The position numbers were made by a program, and so were the translations under genes. 64,000 bases of DNA from Spirochaetae bacterium HGW-Spirochaetae-3 (GTDB taxonomy: Bacteria; Spirochaetota; Spirochaetia; Treponematales; UBA12059), in the NCBI GenBank assembly GCA_002839315.1, contig PGXV01000001.1, positions 372,001-436,000 of the forward strand, in the 5' to 3' direction. The notes beneath the pieces are model-generated. The model saw nothing but the letters and a program-made list of their open reading frames with translations, ran no database searches and was not told the origin of the DNA. Below are positions 1 to 7,355 of this stretch, piece by piece (position 1 is the first letter of the stretch; each line of letters begins with the position of its first letter).

Positions 1-483
1 GTGCTCGAATGGGACGCCTTCAAGCGCGCGCGCGAAGGATTACCCGCGGACGCGGGGCTTGCGTACAAGGGCATGCTCGGCGTCGTCGCCGTCGGCCGCT
101 ATCGCTTGATGGACGGAGAGAAGCTCGAGACCATACTCAAGGTGGCTCATTGGCTCGATCCCGAAAACGACCTGAAGCGCGATTGGCCGCGCAAGAAGCA
201 ATTCAACGTGAACGAGGATCTTGACGGGCTCATCGCGGTGCTCGACCACGTGCTCCAGGCGGCGTACTGGAAGCCCAAGAGCCCCGAGCTCGGGTTCGTC
301 GCCATGTTTACCGATACCGCCGGTACCTACTGGTTCCGCGTTTCGCGCGGCTTCCATACGGCGCTCAACGAGAGCCTCGCCAGCCTCGAGGCCCTCGTCG
401 ACGAGGCGTCGGAACTTGCCACGCCCGAGCAGAAAGAGCGCGTAGGCTCCCTGTACCGCAGGTTGTCCGAGTTCTTCAACTGA
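1..483 (+). CDS. Hypothetical protein, probably cut at its 5' end
   Basis: The reading frame is open from the first base of the window and ends at TGA 481-483, giving at least 160 residues. A GTG lies at base 1, but no upstream sequence is visible, so the true start may lie outside the window. The protein has no signal peptide or membrane segment. It contains aromatic-rich stretches (YWKPK around residue 90, GTYWFRVSRGF around 109) and ends in a Glu/Leu-rich helix. I do not recognise the family. It converges tail to tail with trmB, with no space between the two stops and no terminator. Confidence 0.6.
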   Translation: MLEWDAFKRAREGLPADAGLAYKGMLGVVAVGRYRLMDGEKLETILKVAHWLDPENDLKRDWPRKKQFNVNEDLDGLIAVLDHVLQAAYWKPKSPELGFVAMFTDTAGTYWFRVSRGFHTALNESLASLEALVDEASELATPEQKERVGSLYRRLSEFFN

Positions 484-1194
484 TCAGCGCTTGATGAATT
501 TCAGTTCGCGGATCGGGCGGCCGTCGTTTATGGCGCGCTGCTCGAATTTCGTCACCGGGCGCCATGCCTCACGGTCCGCCCAGCGACCGTACGCGTTACG
601 TAGCGCGGGCTCGGCGGACATCGTCTCGAGCGTCGCCTCGGCGTATTCTTCCCAGTCGGTTACGTAGTAGAGATAGCCGCCGGCCTTGAGGCGGCTCGCC
701 ATGAGCCTGACGAAATCCGCGCCCATGATGCGCCGCTTGTGGTGGCGCTTCTTGGGCCAGGGGTCGGGGAAGAATACGTGGAACCCGTCTACCGATTCTG
801 GCGCCAGCATCGAATCGACGACCTCGACGGCGTCGTGCCTGCAGACGCGCAGGTTGGCTATCGTCCTGGCCTCTATCTCGGACAGAAGCTTGCCTACGCC
901 CGGCGCGTGCACTTCCAGCCCGAGGAAAGCCACGTCGGGCAGCGCCTCGGCTATCGCCACGGTAGCGGTTCCCATGCCGAAGCCTATCTCGACGATAAAT
1001 GGCGCGTCGCGGCCGACGACGTCGACGGGGCCGAGCGTCCGGGCGGGTTCCCAGTCGAAGCCGTACTTGGGATAGAGTCCGACGAGCGCGTCTTTCTGCA
1101 TATCGGTCATGCGGCCGGAGCGCACGACGTAGCTCCGTATGCCGACCTCGCGGACTGATAGGGGGCCGTTTAATCCGGCAGGCGAATTTTCCAT
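484..1194 (-). CDS. trmB: tRNA (guanine-N7-)-methyltransferase
   Basis: This enzyme makes m7G at position 46 of tRNA variable loops using S-adenosylmethionine. The 236-residue protein has the Rossmann SAM-binding motif EIGFGMG at residues 69-75 and the TrmB signature PDPWPKKRHHKRR at 143-155. The longer open frame up to base 1278 adds an Arg-rich stretch unlike the family, so I start at ATG 1194 (MENSPAG). The start region overlaps the end of the upstream lipoprotein gene by 25 bases, suggesting translational coupling within a hisS-lipoprotein-trmB operon. Confidence 0.93.
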   Translation of the reverse strand: MENSPAGLNGPLSVREVGIRSYVVRSGRMTDMQKDALVGLYPKYGFDWEPARTLGPVDVVGRDAPFIVEIGFGMGTATVAIAEALPDVAFLGLEVHAPGVGKLLSEIEARTIANLRVCRHDAVEVVDSMLAPESVDGFHVFFPDPWPKKRHHKRRIMGADFVRLMASRLKAGGYLYYVTDWEEYAEATLETMSAEPALRNAYGRWADREAWRPVTKFEQRAINDGRPIRELKFIKR

Positions 1195-1856
1195 GAGAAG
1201 AATCCTATCTCCGCCTTCGGCTCCAGGCCGTAGACGGCAATGTAATCGGAACCGGAGCGCCACTGTCCATCGGCCCACAGCGAATCGAGCGATGTCTCGC
1301 CCTCCGCGACGGGGACCGTCAACACGACGTTACCGCCTGAATCAAAGAAGAACGCGGTATTCACGGGATACGCCGTATCGACGATCACCCTGTCGCCGGA
1401 CAGGCGGACGGCGGGGAGATCGTAAGCGCTCGTCTCGGGCGCGCTCAGGCTGAATACTCGCTCGGCCCGCTCGCCGGCCAGGTCCACGAGCACGACGCGG
1501 TACTGTCCCCGCGGCATGGTCGGCCCGGGCGCGTCGAGCGAATTGGCCCCTAGCCAAACCGCGGCTCCGGCATCGTCGCGTTGCCAGTCGTCGCGGGTCA
1601 TGGTCCAGCACAGCTCGTCTCCGTCGTGCACTACGTACAGGTAGTCGAGGTCGTCGACGCCATCACCGTCCGCGACGGAGGCGAACAGGGACAAGCGCTC
1701 GTCCCTGCCGCCGTCGGGGCCCGTAGCGACGACGACGAGCCTCGCGCCCGTCGCCGCGATCACGGGCGTCGCAACCGAGCAACCCGTCGTTACCGTAATC
1801 GCCAGAATCGACACCGCGACGATATTCAGGACCGGTCTCCGGGAAGATCGCACCAC
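1170..1856 (-). CDS. Exported lipoprotein of unknown function
   Basis: The 228-residue product starts at GTG 1856, with an AAGG ribosome site just after the hisS stop. It has a basic N-terminus, a hydrophobic core and a lipobox ending in Cys26 (TVTTGC), so it should be processed by signal peptidase II. The remainder is rich in Asp, Gly and beta-strand-like segments, with no cysteines or motifs I recognise apart from the lipid-attachment Cys and one more Cys. It lies between hisS and trmB on the same strand, 9 bases after hisS and overlapping trmB. Its role is unknown; an envelope function is inferred from the signal only. Confidence 0.75.
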   Translation of the reverse strand: MVRSSRRPVLNIVAVSILAITVTTGCSVATPVIAATGARLVVVATGPDGGRDERLSLFASVADGDGVDDLDYLYVVHDGDELCWTMTRDDWQRDDAGAAVWLGANSLDAPGPTMPRGQYRVVLVDLAGERAERVFSLSAPETSAYDLPAVRLSGDRVIVDTAYPVNTAFFFDSGGNVVLTVPVAEGETSLDSLWADGQWRSGSDYIAVYGLEPKAEIGFFSWKIRLPD

Positions 1857-1865
1857 CCTTGCCTT

Positions 1866-3167
1866 CTAGGCGCCTTGGAGGACCGCTATGACGGCATCTA
1901 CGCTCGCGTACTCGGCGTTGGCCCGCTCGGACAGATTCCTGAGTAGCCAGGCGCCACGGCCCTTCTCCTCGGGCCCGCGGATGAGCGCGAAGGCCGCTCC
2001 CTTGAGCTCGGCGTAAGCGTACTGCTGGACGAGCTTCTTGGCCTCTGGATATACCTCGCAGGCTATGCCCTCAGCGCGGAGGGCCGAGGCGGCGGCCTGG
2101 TACTCGGCGCACAGGGTCGGATCGGAGTTGGCTACGAGGACGCGTGTATAGCCGCCGCGCTTGCCGGACCTGCCCAAGGCCTCGAACGCGGCGATGAGCC
2201 GGTCGATGCCGACGGACGCGCCGACGCCCGGCAACCGTTGTCGGGTATAAAGGGACGCGAGGTCGTTATATCGGCCGCCTGAGCAGACCGAGCCTATCTC
2301 GGGAATCTCGTCGAGGAACGTCTCGAATACGACGCCGGTATAGTAGTCGAGGCCCCGCGTGATGCTCGGGCTTAGCGTCAGCATGCCGGACAGACCGCAG
2401 GCAGTAGCCATGCCGAACAACTCGGCGAGCCTGTCCGAGTCGGGATTCGAGCCCCCCGCTATCCTCGTCATTCGCTCGAGGGTCGCCTCGAACCCGTCGC
2501 CGCCCTTTATGAATTCGAGCACCTCGTCGGCGGCCGTATCGCCGGCCAGCTCCGCGAGCTGGCGCCTCGTCTCTTCGGCCCCTATCTTGGCGAGCTTGTC
2601 GACGACGCGGAGCGCCTCGACCGACTTCCCCGAGATGCCGGCCTTGGCGAGGAAGCGGTTGAATACGCCGCGATGGTTGACGTGTATCGACGCGCCGGGC
2701 ACGCCGAGCGCGCTCATCGCCTGGGCTATGGTCGCCATGATATCGAAATCGGCCGATGCCGTATCGACGCCGACGATGTCGAAGTCGCATTGCATGAATT
2801 CGCGGTAGCGCCCCCGCTGGGTATTCTCGCCGCGCCAGACCTTGGCCATATGATAGCGCCGGAACGGCAGGTAGAGCTCGCCCGCGTGTTCCGCCATGAA
2901 CCGCGCGAACGGCACGGTCAGGTCGAAGCGCATCGCCACGTCGCGCTCGCCGTTGTCCTTGAAACGATAGACCTGCTTCTCGGTCTCGCCGCCCGCCTTG
3001 CCGAGCAGGATCTCGGCGTATTCCAGGACCGGGGTATCGATAGGGACGAACCCGAAGCGCCTGAATGTCTCGGTAAGGGCTTCGAGGAGCGCCTCGCGCT
3101 CCATCTCCGCCTGGGGAAGAAAATCCCTGAATCCCTTGAGGACGCGGGGCTGTATGATATCGGACAT
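1866..3167 (-). CDS. hisS: Histidyl-tRNA synthetase
   Basis: Class II aminoacyl-tRNA synthetase that charges tRNA-His in the cytosol. The 433-residue length is usual. Motif 1 (KGFRDFLPQ) is near the N-terminus, motif 2 lies around residues 105-130 (YHMAKVWRGENTQRGRYREF), and the histidine-binding loop RGLDYYTGVVFE is near 266. A C-terminal anticodon-binding domain follows (TRVLVANSD onward). The start ATG 3167 has the strong site AGGAG in the preceding dozen bases. It is the first gene of a three-gene minus-strand unit and is divergent from coaX. Confidence 0.97.
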   Translation of the reverse strand: MSDIIQPRVLKGFRDFLPQAEMEREALLEALTETFRRFGFVPIDTPVLEYAEILLGKAGGETEKQVYRFKDNGERDVAMRFDLTVPFARFMAEHAGELYLPFRRYHMAKVWRGENTQRGRYREFMQCDFDIVGVDTASADFDIMATIAQAMSALGVPGASIHVNHRGVFNRFLAKAGISGKSVEALRVVDKLAKIGAEETRRQLAELAGDTAADEVLEFIKGGDGFEATLERMTRIAGGSNPDSDRLAELFGMATACGLSGMLTLSPSITRGLDYYTGVVFETFLDEIPEIGSVCSGGRYNDLASLYTRQRLPGVGASVGIDRLIAAFEALGRSGKRGGYTRVLVANSDPTLCAEYQAAASALRAEGIACEVYPEAKKLVQQYAYAELKGAAFALIRGPEEKGRGAWLLRNLSERANAEYASVDAVIAVLQGA

Positions 3168-3245
3168 GCTCTTCTCTCCTACGTTGCCTACGATTATGGA
3201 CTGACCGCGCCCCCCTGCGCAAGCATAGACCTTACGGCCATCGAC

Positions 3246-3274
3246 TTGACAGCGGGTTCGGCGACGGCGATTAT
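3246..3274 (+). promoter_or_regulatory. Promoter of coaX (TTGACA-N17-GATTAT)
   Basis: A perfect -35 box TTGACA (3246-3251) is followed after 17 bases by GATTAT (3269-3274), matching the -10 consensus at 4 of 6 positions. Only seven bases separate the -10 box from the coaX ATG at 3282, so transcription should begin at or next to the start codon. Confidence 0.55.
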
Positions 3275-3281
3275 AGGCGCC

Positions 3282-4043
3282 ATGCTATTCGTCATCGATG
3301 CCGGCAATACGAACATCGTCGGCGGAGTCTACGACTCCGGGCGCCTCATAGAGACCCTCCGTATCAGGACCGTTCCGGGCAAGACAGAAGATGAATACGG
3401 AGTCATCGTTAAGGGCATACTACAGGACAGGGGCGTTGCCGCTACCTCGATCGATCGGATTATCCTGAGTTCCGTGGTACCGCAGTTGACCGCGGCGATG
3501 GAGAAGATGGCACGGCACCTCTTCGGCGTCGAACCCGTCCTGCTCGGTCCGGCCGTATACGGCAAGCTGCCGGTGAACGTGGTCGCCGCACACGAGATAG
3601 GTTCCGACCTCGTCGCCGACGCCATGGCGGCCTGGACGAGGTTCAGCGGGGCCTGCCTCGTCGTGGATTTCGGAACGGCGCTGACGTTCACCGCGGTAGA
3701 CTCGTCAGGGGCGATAATCGGTGTATCCATAGCCCCCGGCCTCGGGACGGCCGCGGGTTCCCTCTCGACGGCGACTGCTCAGTTGCCGTCGGTCCCGCTG
3801 GAGGCGCCGGCTTCCGCGATGGGCAGGAATACCGTGGAGGCGATACAGGCCGGCGTCGTGCTCGGCTACACGGGGCTCGTCGAATACATGGTGGGCCGCA
3901 TACGAAAGGAACTGGGAGGCGCCAAGGTCGTCGCGACGGGCGGATTGTGCAGGGTCCTGGCCGACCTGACCGACGTCTTCGACGCGATAGACCCAGACCT
4001 GACGCTACGAGGCCTCGCGGAGATGGAACGATACCTGTTCTGA
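3282..4043 (+). CDS. coaX: Type III pantothenate kinase
   Basis: Catalyses the first step of coenzyme A synthesis, phosphorylating pantothenate. The 253-residue protein has the ASKHA phosphate-loop motif DAGNTN (D6), the GSDLVAD motif at 107-113 containing the catalytic Asp109, and DFGTALTFT at 129-137, where Asp129 is the monovalent-cation ligand in this family. The open frame extends far upstream opposite hisS, but only ATG 3282 gives the family N-terminus (MLFVIDAGNT). There is no real Shine-Dalgarno sequence, and the promoter sits directly against the start codon. Confidence 0.95.
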   Translation: MLFVIDAGNTNIVGGVYDSGRLIETLRIRTVPGKTEDEYGVIVKGILQDRGVAATSIDRIILSSVVPQLTAAMEKMARHLFGVEPVLLGPAVYGKLPVNVVAAHEIGSDLVADAMAAWTRFSGACLVVDFGTALTFTAVDSSGAIIGVSIAPGLGTAAGSLSTATAQLPSVPLEAPASAMGRNTVEAIQAGVVLGYTGLVEYMVGRIRKELGGAKVVATGGLCRVLADLTDVFDAIDPDLTLRGLAEMERYLF

Positions 4044-4047
4044 CGGC

Positions 4048-4491
4048 CTAGATACGCAATAGCTCGGATAGCTCGTCGCCTGAAACATGATCCTCCGGAG
4101 ACGAATCCTCTACTATCGACGAGCGTAGCGCCTCCCTGAGCTCGGACGCCCCGGCTTTGTGGGCGGCGGCTATCCTCTCCAGCTCATCGGACGAACTGGA
4201 GAAGCTCTGCGCGAGCGGGGCTTCCGGCCGCAGCATGTCCGACAATGCGTCCGCGAACGATCGCGTCGTCCTGGACAGGAGCCGTAGGCATTCGGGCCGG
4301 TCAACGAGATGCTCGTTCTGCAGAACCAGGTCCTTGACTCGCCTCAGGGTCGTATCGGAGAGCCTGACAGCCGACAGTACGGCTTCGCCGATGATGTCCG
4401 GATCGAGCTCTAGTTTAGAGGCGTCGCAGATTACGCGAACCAGCCCGTCGACGATAAAGAAATCGTCTTCATAATGTACAACGTGCGGCAT
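4048..4491 (-). CDS. Conserved hypothetical protein
   Basis: The 147-residue acidic, helix-rich protein starts at ATG 4491 (MPHVVHYEDDFF). A GTG at 4533 would add 14 residues but lies upstream of the apparent transcription start. It has no signal peptide, membrane segment or zinc ligands. The last 60 residues are Ser/Glu-rich and end SGDELSELLRI. I do not recognise the family. It converges with coaX (4 bases between stops) and its promoter faces away from that of rpsF. The -10 box TACAAT ends six bases before the ATG and no ribosome site exists, so the mRNA is probably leaderless. Confidence 0.6.
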   Translation of the reverse strand: MPHVVHYEDDFFIVDGLVRVICDASKLELDPDIIGEAVLSAVRLSDTTLRRVKDLVLQNEHLVDRPECLRLLSRTTRSFADALSDMLRPEAPLAQSFSSSSDELERIAAAHKAGASELREALRSSIVEDSSPEDHVSGDELSELLRI

Positions 4492-4497
4492 GGGTAT

Positions 4498-4527
4498 ATT
4501 GTAGCTCGCTCGGGCTTCTCGGTAAAG
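4498..4527 (-). promoter_or_regulatory. Promoter CTTTAC-N18-TACAAT
   Basis: Reading the minus strand, CTTTAC (4527-4522), an 18-base spacer and TACAAT (4503-4498) lead straight into ATG 4491 with six bases between. The -10 box matches 5 of 6 consensus positions. Confidence 0.5.
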
Positions 4528-4556
4528 CGGCACTCGACGTATTCTTCTAGAAGTCC

Positions 4557-4586
4557 TTGATGCAGACAGGCTTTATGAGATATGAT
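4557..4586 (+). promoter_or_regulatory. Promoter of the rpsF operon (TTGATG-N18-TATGAT)
   Basis: TTGATG at 4557-4562 and TATGAT at 4581-4586 are separated by 18 bases and lie about 80 bases before rpsF. The predicted leader therefore contains the strong hairpin at 4627-4646. Confidence 0.65.
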
Positions 4587-4626
4587 CGATCGAATTGCGG
4601 GCCGCTTCGTCGGCTCGCGGCTCCTT

Positions 4627-4646
4627 ATCCGCCCGTTCGGGCGGAT
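4627..4646 (+). promoter_or_regulatory. Hairpin in the rpsF leader
   Basis: ATCCGCCCG (4627-4635) and CGGGCGGAT (4638-4646) form a perfect nine-pair stem with a minimal loop (TT, or four bases if the last pair opens), 22 bases before the rpsF start. No run of T follows, so it is not a plain terminator. S6-S18 autoregulation through a leader hairpin is known in other bacteria; whether this is that element is inference. Confidence 0.45.
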
Positions 4647-4668
4647 CACTAGACCACAGGGAGGATCA

Positions 4669-4950
4669 ATGCGACCCTACGAACTTACCGTAATCTTTCA
4701 GACGGAAGAGGAACTCTACCGTCAGGCGAAGGAAATCGTCTCGGCCACGCTAAAGCAGCAGGGCGGAGAAATCGTAAAAGAAGAAGAACTGGGCGAACGC
4801 CCGCTGGCTTACGAGATAAAGGGCAAGAAGCGCGGACGCTACGTGCTCTTCGTCGCTAATATGGCGCCGGATAAGCTCCTCGCCGTCGAAAAGGTGCTCA
4901 AGCTCGAGCAGACCATCCTGAAGTACCTTTTCGTCCGGGCCGAAGACTGA
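4669..4950 (+). CDS. rpsF: 30S ribosomal protein S6
   Basis: Small-subunit protein that forms a heterodimer with S18 on the 30S platform. The 93-residue length and the motifs MRPYELTVIF, EELGERPLAYEIKGKKRGRYVLF and LKLEQTILKYLFVR are typical. ATG 4669 is chosen because it has GGGAGG seven bases upstream and gives the family N-terminus; the open frame begins 29 codons earlier. It is the first gene of the operon rpsF-ssb-rpsR-membrane protein-rplI. Confidence 0.97.
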   Translation: MRPYELTVIFQTEEELYRQAKEIVSATLKQQGGEIVKEEELGERPLAYEIKGKKRGRYVLFVANMAPDKLLAVEKVLKLEQTILKYLFVRAED

Positions 4951-4963
4951 CGGGAGGGACGCC

Positions 4964-5440
4964 ATGGCCGATCTCAGCGTAGCAGTCCTTGTCGGAAGGT
5001 TGACCCGCGACGCGGAACTTAAATATACCAACTCAGGACAGGCCATCTGCCATTTTTCCGTAGCGACGAGCTCCAGGAAGAAGAAGGGCGACCAGTGGGT
5101 GGACGAAGCCAGCTTCTGGGACGTCGACCTTTGGGGCAAACAGGGCGAATCGGTGAACCAGTACCTCGTGAAGGGTAAGCTGGTAGCCGTAGAAGGCACT
5201 ATGCGCCAGGATCGCTGGGAACAGGACGGCCAGTCCCGCATGAAGGTAATAATCAACGCGAACACCGTGCAGCTCCTCGGCTCCAACCAGGCCGGAGGAC
5301 AGTCGTACGGAGGTTCGCAAGGCGCCCCGAGTCAGCAGGACGGACCTCGAGAATACCAGTCCCGCGACGGCGGCCGGCCTCAGGGCCAGGCTCCCAGGGC
5401 GCCAGCGTCCGATGATTTCTCGGACGACATTCCGTTCTAA
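4964..5440 (+). CDS. ssb: Single-stranded DNA-binding protein
   Basis: Binds and protects single-stranded DNA in replication and repair. The 158-residue protein has an N-terminal OB fold (residues 1-105, with VGRLTRDAELKY, FSVATSSRKKKG and WVDEASFWDVDLWGKQ), a Gly/Gln/Ser-rich linker and the acidic C-terminal tip DDIPF that recruits partner proteins. It has a GGGAGG ribosome site and sits 13 bases after rpsF, the usual rpsF-ssb-rpsR order. Confidence 0.97.
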   Translation: MADLSVAVLVGRLTRDAELKYTNSGQAICHFSVATSSRKKKGDQWVDEASFWDVDLWGKQGESVNQYLVKGKLVAVEGTMRQDRWEQDGQSRMKVIINANTVQLLGSNQAGGQSYGGSQGAPSQQDGPREYQSRDGGRPQGQAPRAPASDDFSDDIPF

Positions 5441-5470
5441 CGAACGGCAAGCAACCTAAGGAGACGATTT

Positions 5471-5770
5471 ATGTCCGATATGAATCAGGGTAGAGACGAT
5501 CGCGGATCCCGCAACGATGATTCGCGCGGCGACGATCGCGGCGGCCGCGGCGGCCGCAAGGGCTTTTTCCGCAAGAAGGTCTGCAAGTTCTGCACCCAGA
5601 AGCTGAAGATCGACTACAAGGACCCCGAGACCCTCAAGCGCTTCATCACCGAGCGCGGAAAGATCCTGCCCCGCAGGATCACCGGTTCTTGCGCGAAGCA
5701 CCAGAGGCGCCTCGCCGTGGCCATCAAGCGCGCCCGCGCCCTCGCGTACATCCCCTACGTGACGAAGTAG
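5471..5770 (+). CDS. rpsR: 30S ribosomal protein S18
   Basis: Partner of S6 in the 30S subunit. The 99-residue protein has the core [20 protein letters not shown], a [21 protein letters not shown] segment and an ending LAYIPYVTK. The first 30 residues are an Arg/Asp/Gly-rich extension before the core, somewhat longer than in many bacteria. The ribosome site AAGGAGA precedes ATG 5471. Confidence 0.97.
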   Translation: MSDMNQGRDDRGSRNDDSRGDDRGGRGGRKGFFRKKVCKFCTQKLKIDYKDPETLKRFITERGKILPRRITGSCAKHQRRLAVAIKRARALAYIPYVTK

Positions 5771-5775
5771 CGTTA

Positions 5776-6780
5776 ATGCTCGACGAGGCCCGCCTTAAGC
5801 GATTTTCGATGCCCGCCCTGCTGGGCGTGCTATCGGCCGTACTCTACGGTACGGTCGCCCTCATGCCGATCTTCCTCGTACCCCTGCAGCTTTCGGGAAC
5901 GAGGAAAGGCTATAGGGCGATGATCGTAAGCGCTGGCGCCTCGGCGATCATTATCGGGATATGGCAGACTATCGCGTTGGCCAAGGCCGGTATCGTCAGC
6001 GCTAGCACGCTGGCTATCGGCGTCTCGGCTCCGTTGGCGATGATCCTGGCGCTGATTGCCATGGGTTCCCCGCGGCTTAAGCGCCTTCCGTTCGCGCTCC
6101 GCGCGCTACTCGGAGCGGCGTTCGCCTCCGCGATCAGCTTGCCGTCTATCTATGCGGCGATCAGGGATCCTGCCGTACGCGCGATGTTCATAGCCGCCTT
6201 CGAGTCGGCGGGCACCGCGTTCGGCGCCGGCTCGCTAGACGCCGAGACGCTATGGGTAGCGCTGAAGACCGGCATCGCGTCGAGCTACGGCGCAGTTCTG
6301 TTCGCTTTCCTGTTCTTGAGCGCGTGGATGGGCTCCAGACTGGGATCGTTCCAGAGATTCGTAAAAGAACCCTCGGACGGTTCCTCCGAGTCGGAGCGCC
6401 CGAGAGACGAAGACGTCATGTCCTTGCCTCCCAGGCTCTCGGCTTACCGTTTGCCCGGCCCCCTCGTATGGGTTTTGCTCGCCTCTTGGGCGGGACTGCT
6501 CGTAAACCGTTTTTTCCCTTCTTTCGTTCTTTCGGCGGTCGCTCTTAACGCGGCCTTAGCTTTATCGATCTGCTACGGCGTCCAGGGCCTCGCCGTGGCC
6601 GGCGCGCTCGCCGAACGCGCCGGCCTGGCCCCTGCCTTGCGAATTCTCGGACCGATCGCGCTAATCCTCCTCATCGTGAGCGGGGTAGCCGGCCTTATGG
6701 CCGTCGGCGCCTTGGCTTTGCTCGGTACCCTAGAGACCTGGATTCCGTTCCGTGCAGTAACCAAAGGAGATTTACCATGA
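5776..6780 (+). CDS. Polytopic membrane protein between rpsR and rplI (DUF2232/YybS-like)
   Basis: The 334-residue product begins at ATG 5776 five bases after the rpsR stop and ends overlapping rplI by ATGA. I count about eight hydrophobic segments (for example residues 14-36, 47-70, 77-95 and 230-250), with an acidic, Ser-rich cytoplasmic loop near 200-220. Position and topology match the YybS/DUF2232 family seen beside rplI in Firmicutes; the assignment rests on context and hydrophobic pattern, not on a specific motif. Function unknown. Confidence 0.7.
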   Translation: MLDEARLKRFSMPALLGVLSAVLYGTVALMPIFLVPLQLSGTRKGYRAMIVSAGASAIIIGIWQTIALAKAGIVSASTLAIGVSAPLAMILALIAMGSPRLKRLPFALRALLGAAFASAISLPSIYAAIRDPAVRAMFIAAFESAGTAFGAGSLDAETLWVALKTGIASSYGAVLFAFLFLSAWMGSRLGSFQRFVKEPSDGSSESERPRDEDVMSLPPRLSAYRLPGPLVWVLLASWAGLLVNRFFPSFVLSAVALNAALALSICYGVQGLAVAGALAERAGLAPALRILGPIALILLIVSGVAGLMAVGALALLGTLETWIPFRAVTKGDLP

Positions 6781-7346
6781 AGGTAATCCTGAACAACGAC
6801 GTTCCCAACCTGGGCGAACTAGGAGACGTGAAGGACGTCGCCACCGGCTACGCCCGCAACTTCCTGCTGCCCCGCGGCCTCGTGTACCCGTACACCCCCG
6901 CCGCTGTGGCGATGTTCGAGAAGCGCAAGGCCGAGATCGAGACCCGCAAGGCCGAGAAGCGCGCCTCGAGCGCCGATCTCAAGACCAGGATCGAAGCCGA
7001 GGAACTCGTTCTCGATATGCCCGCCGGCCAGAACGGCAAGCTCTTCGGCGCCGTTTCCAACGCGACGATTGCCGACGAGCTCCTCAAGAAGGGCATCAAT
7101 ATCGATCGCAAGAAGATCGAGGTCCCAGGACGCGTCATCAAGAGCGTCGGCAACTACAGGGTCCTCATCCGCCTCTACGAGAAGGACGAGGCTACCGTGC
7201 TCGTCGCTATCAAGGGTCACTCGGAGAAGGCCAAGCAGGCCGTAGCGCCGGAGCCGCCCAAGCGCCACCGCCGCGAAGAGCAGGTAGAGGCCCAGCCCGA
7301 AGCCCAGCCCGAGGCCGGCGCCGAGCCCGAAGCTTCGGAGAACTAA
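6777..7346 (+). CDS. rplI: 50S ribosomal protein L9 with long C-terminal tail
   Basis: Large-subunit protein at the base of the L1 stalk. The N-terminal signature MKVILNNDVPNLGELGDVKDV and GYARNFLLPRGLV are clear, followed by the connecting helix rich in Lys/Glu (residues 47-70) and a C-terminal RNA-binding domain. At 189 residues it is about 40 longer than usual: from residue 150 there is a basic patch (PPKRHRREEQ) and then a repetitive Glu/Pro/Ala tail. ATG 6777 has AAAGGAG upstream and overlaps the previous stop. Confidence 0.96.
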   Translation: MKVILNNDVPNLGELGDVKDVATGYARNFLLPRGLVYPYTPAAVAMFEKRKAEIETRKAEKRASSADLKTRIEAEELVLDMPAGQNGKLFGAVSNATIADELLKKGINIDRKKIEVPGRVIKSVGNYRVLIRLYEKDEATVLVAIKGHSEKAKQAVAPEPPKRHRREEQVEAQPEAQPEAGAEPEASEN

Positions 7347-7355
7347 GAACCGCGC

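Noticed and set aside
2673-3281. N-terminal extension of the coaX frame
   Set aside because: It is antisense to hisS and precedes the family N-terminus MLFVIDAGNT; the promoter lies just before ATG 3282.
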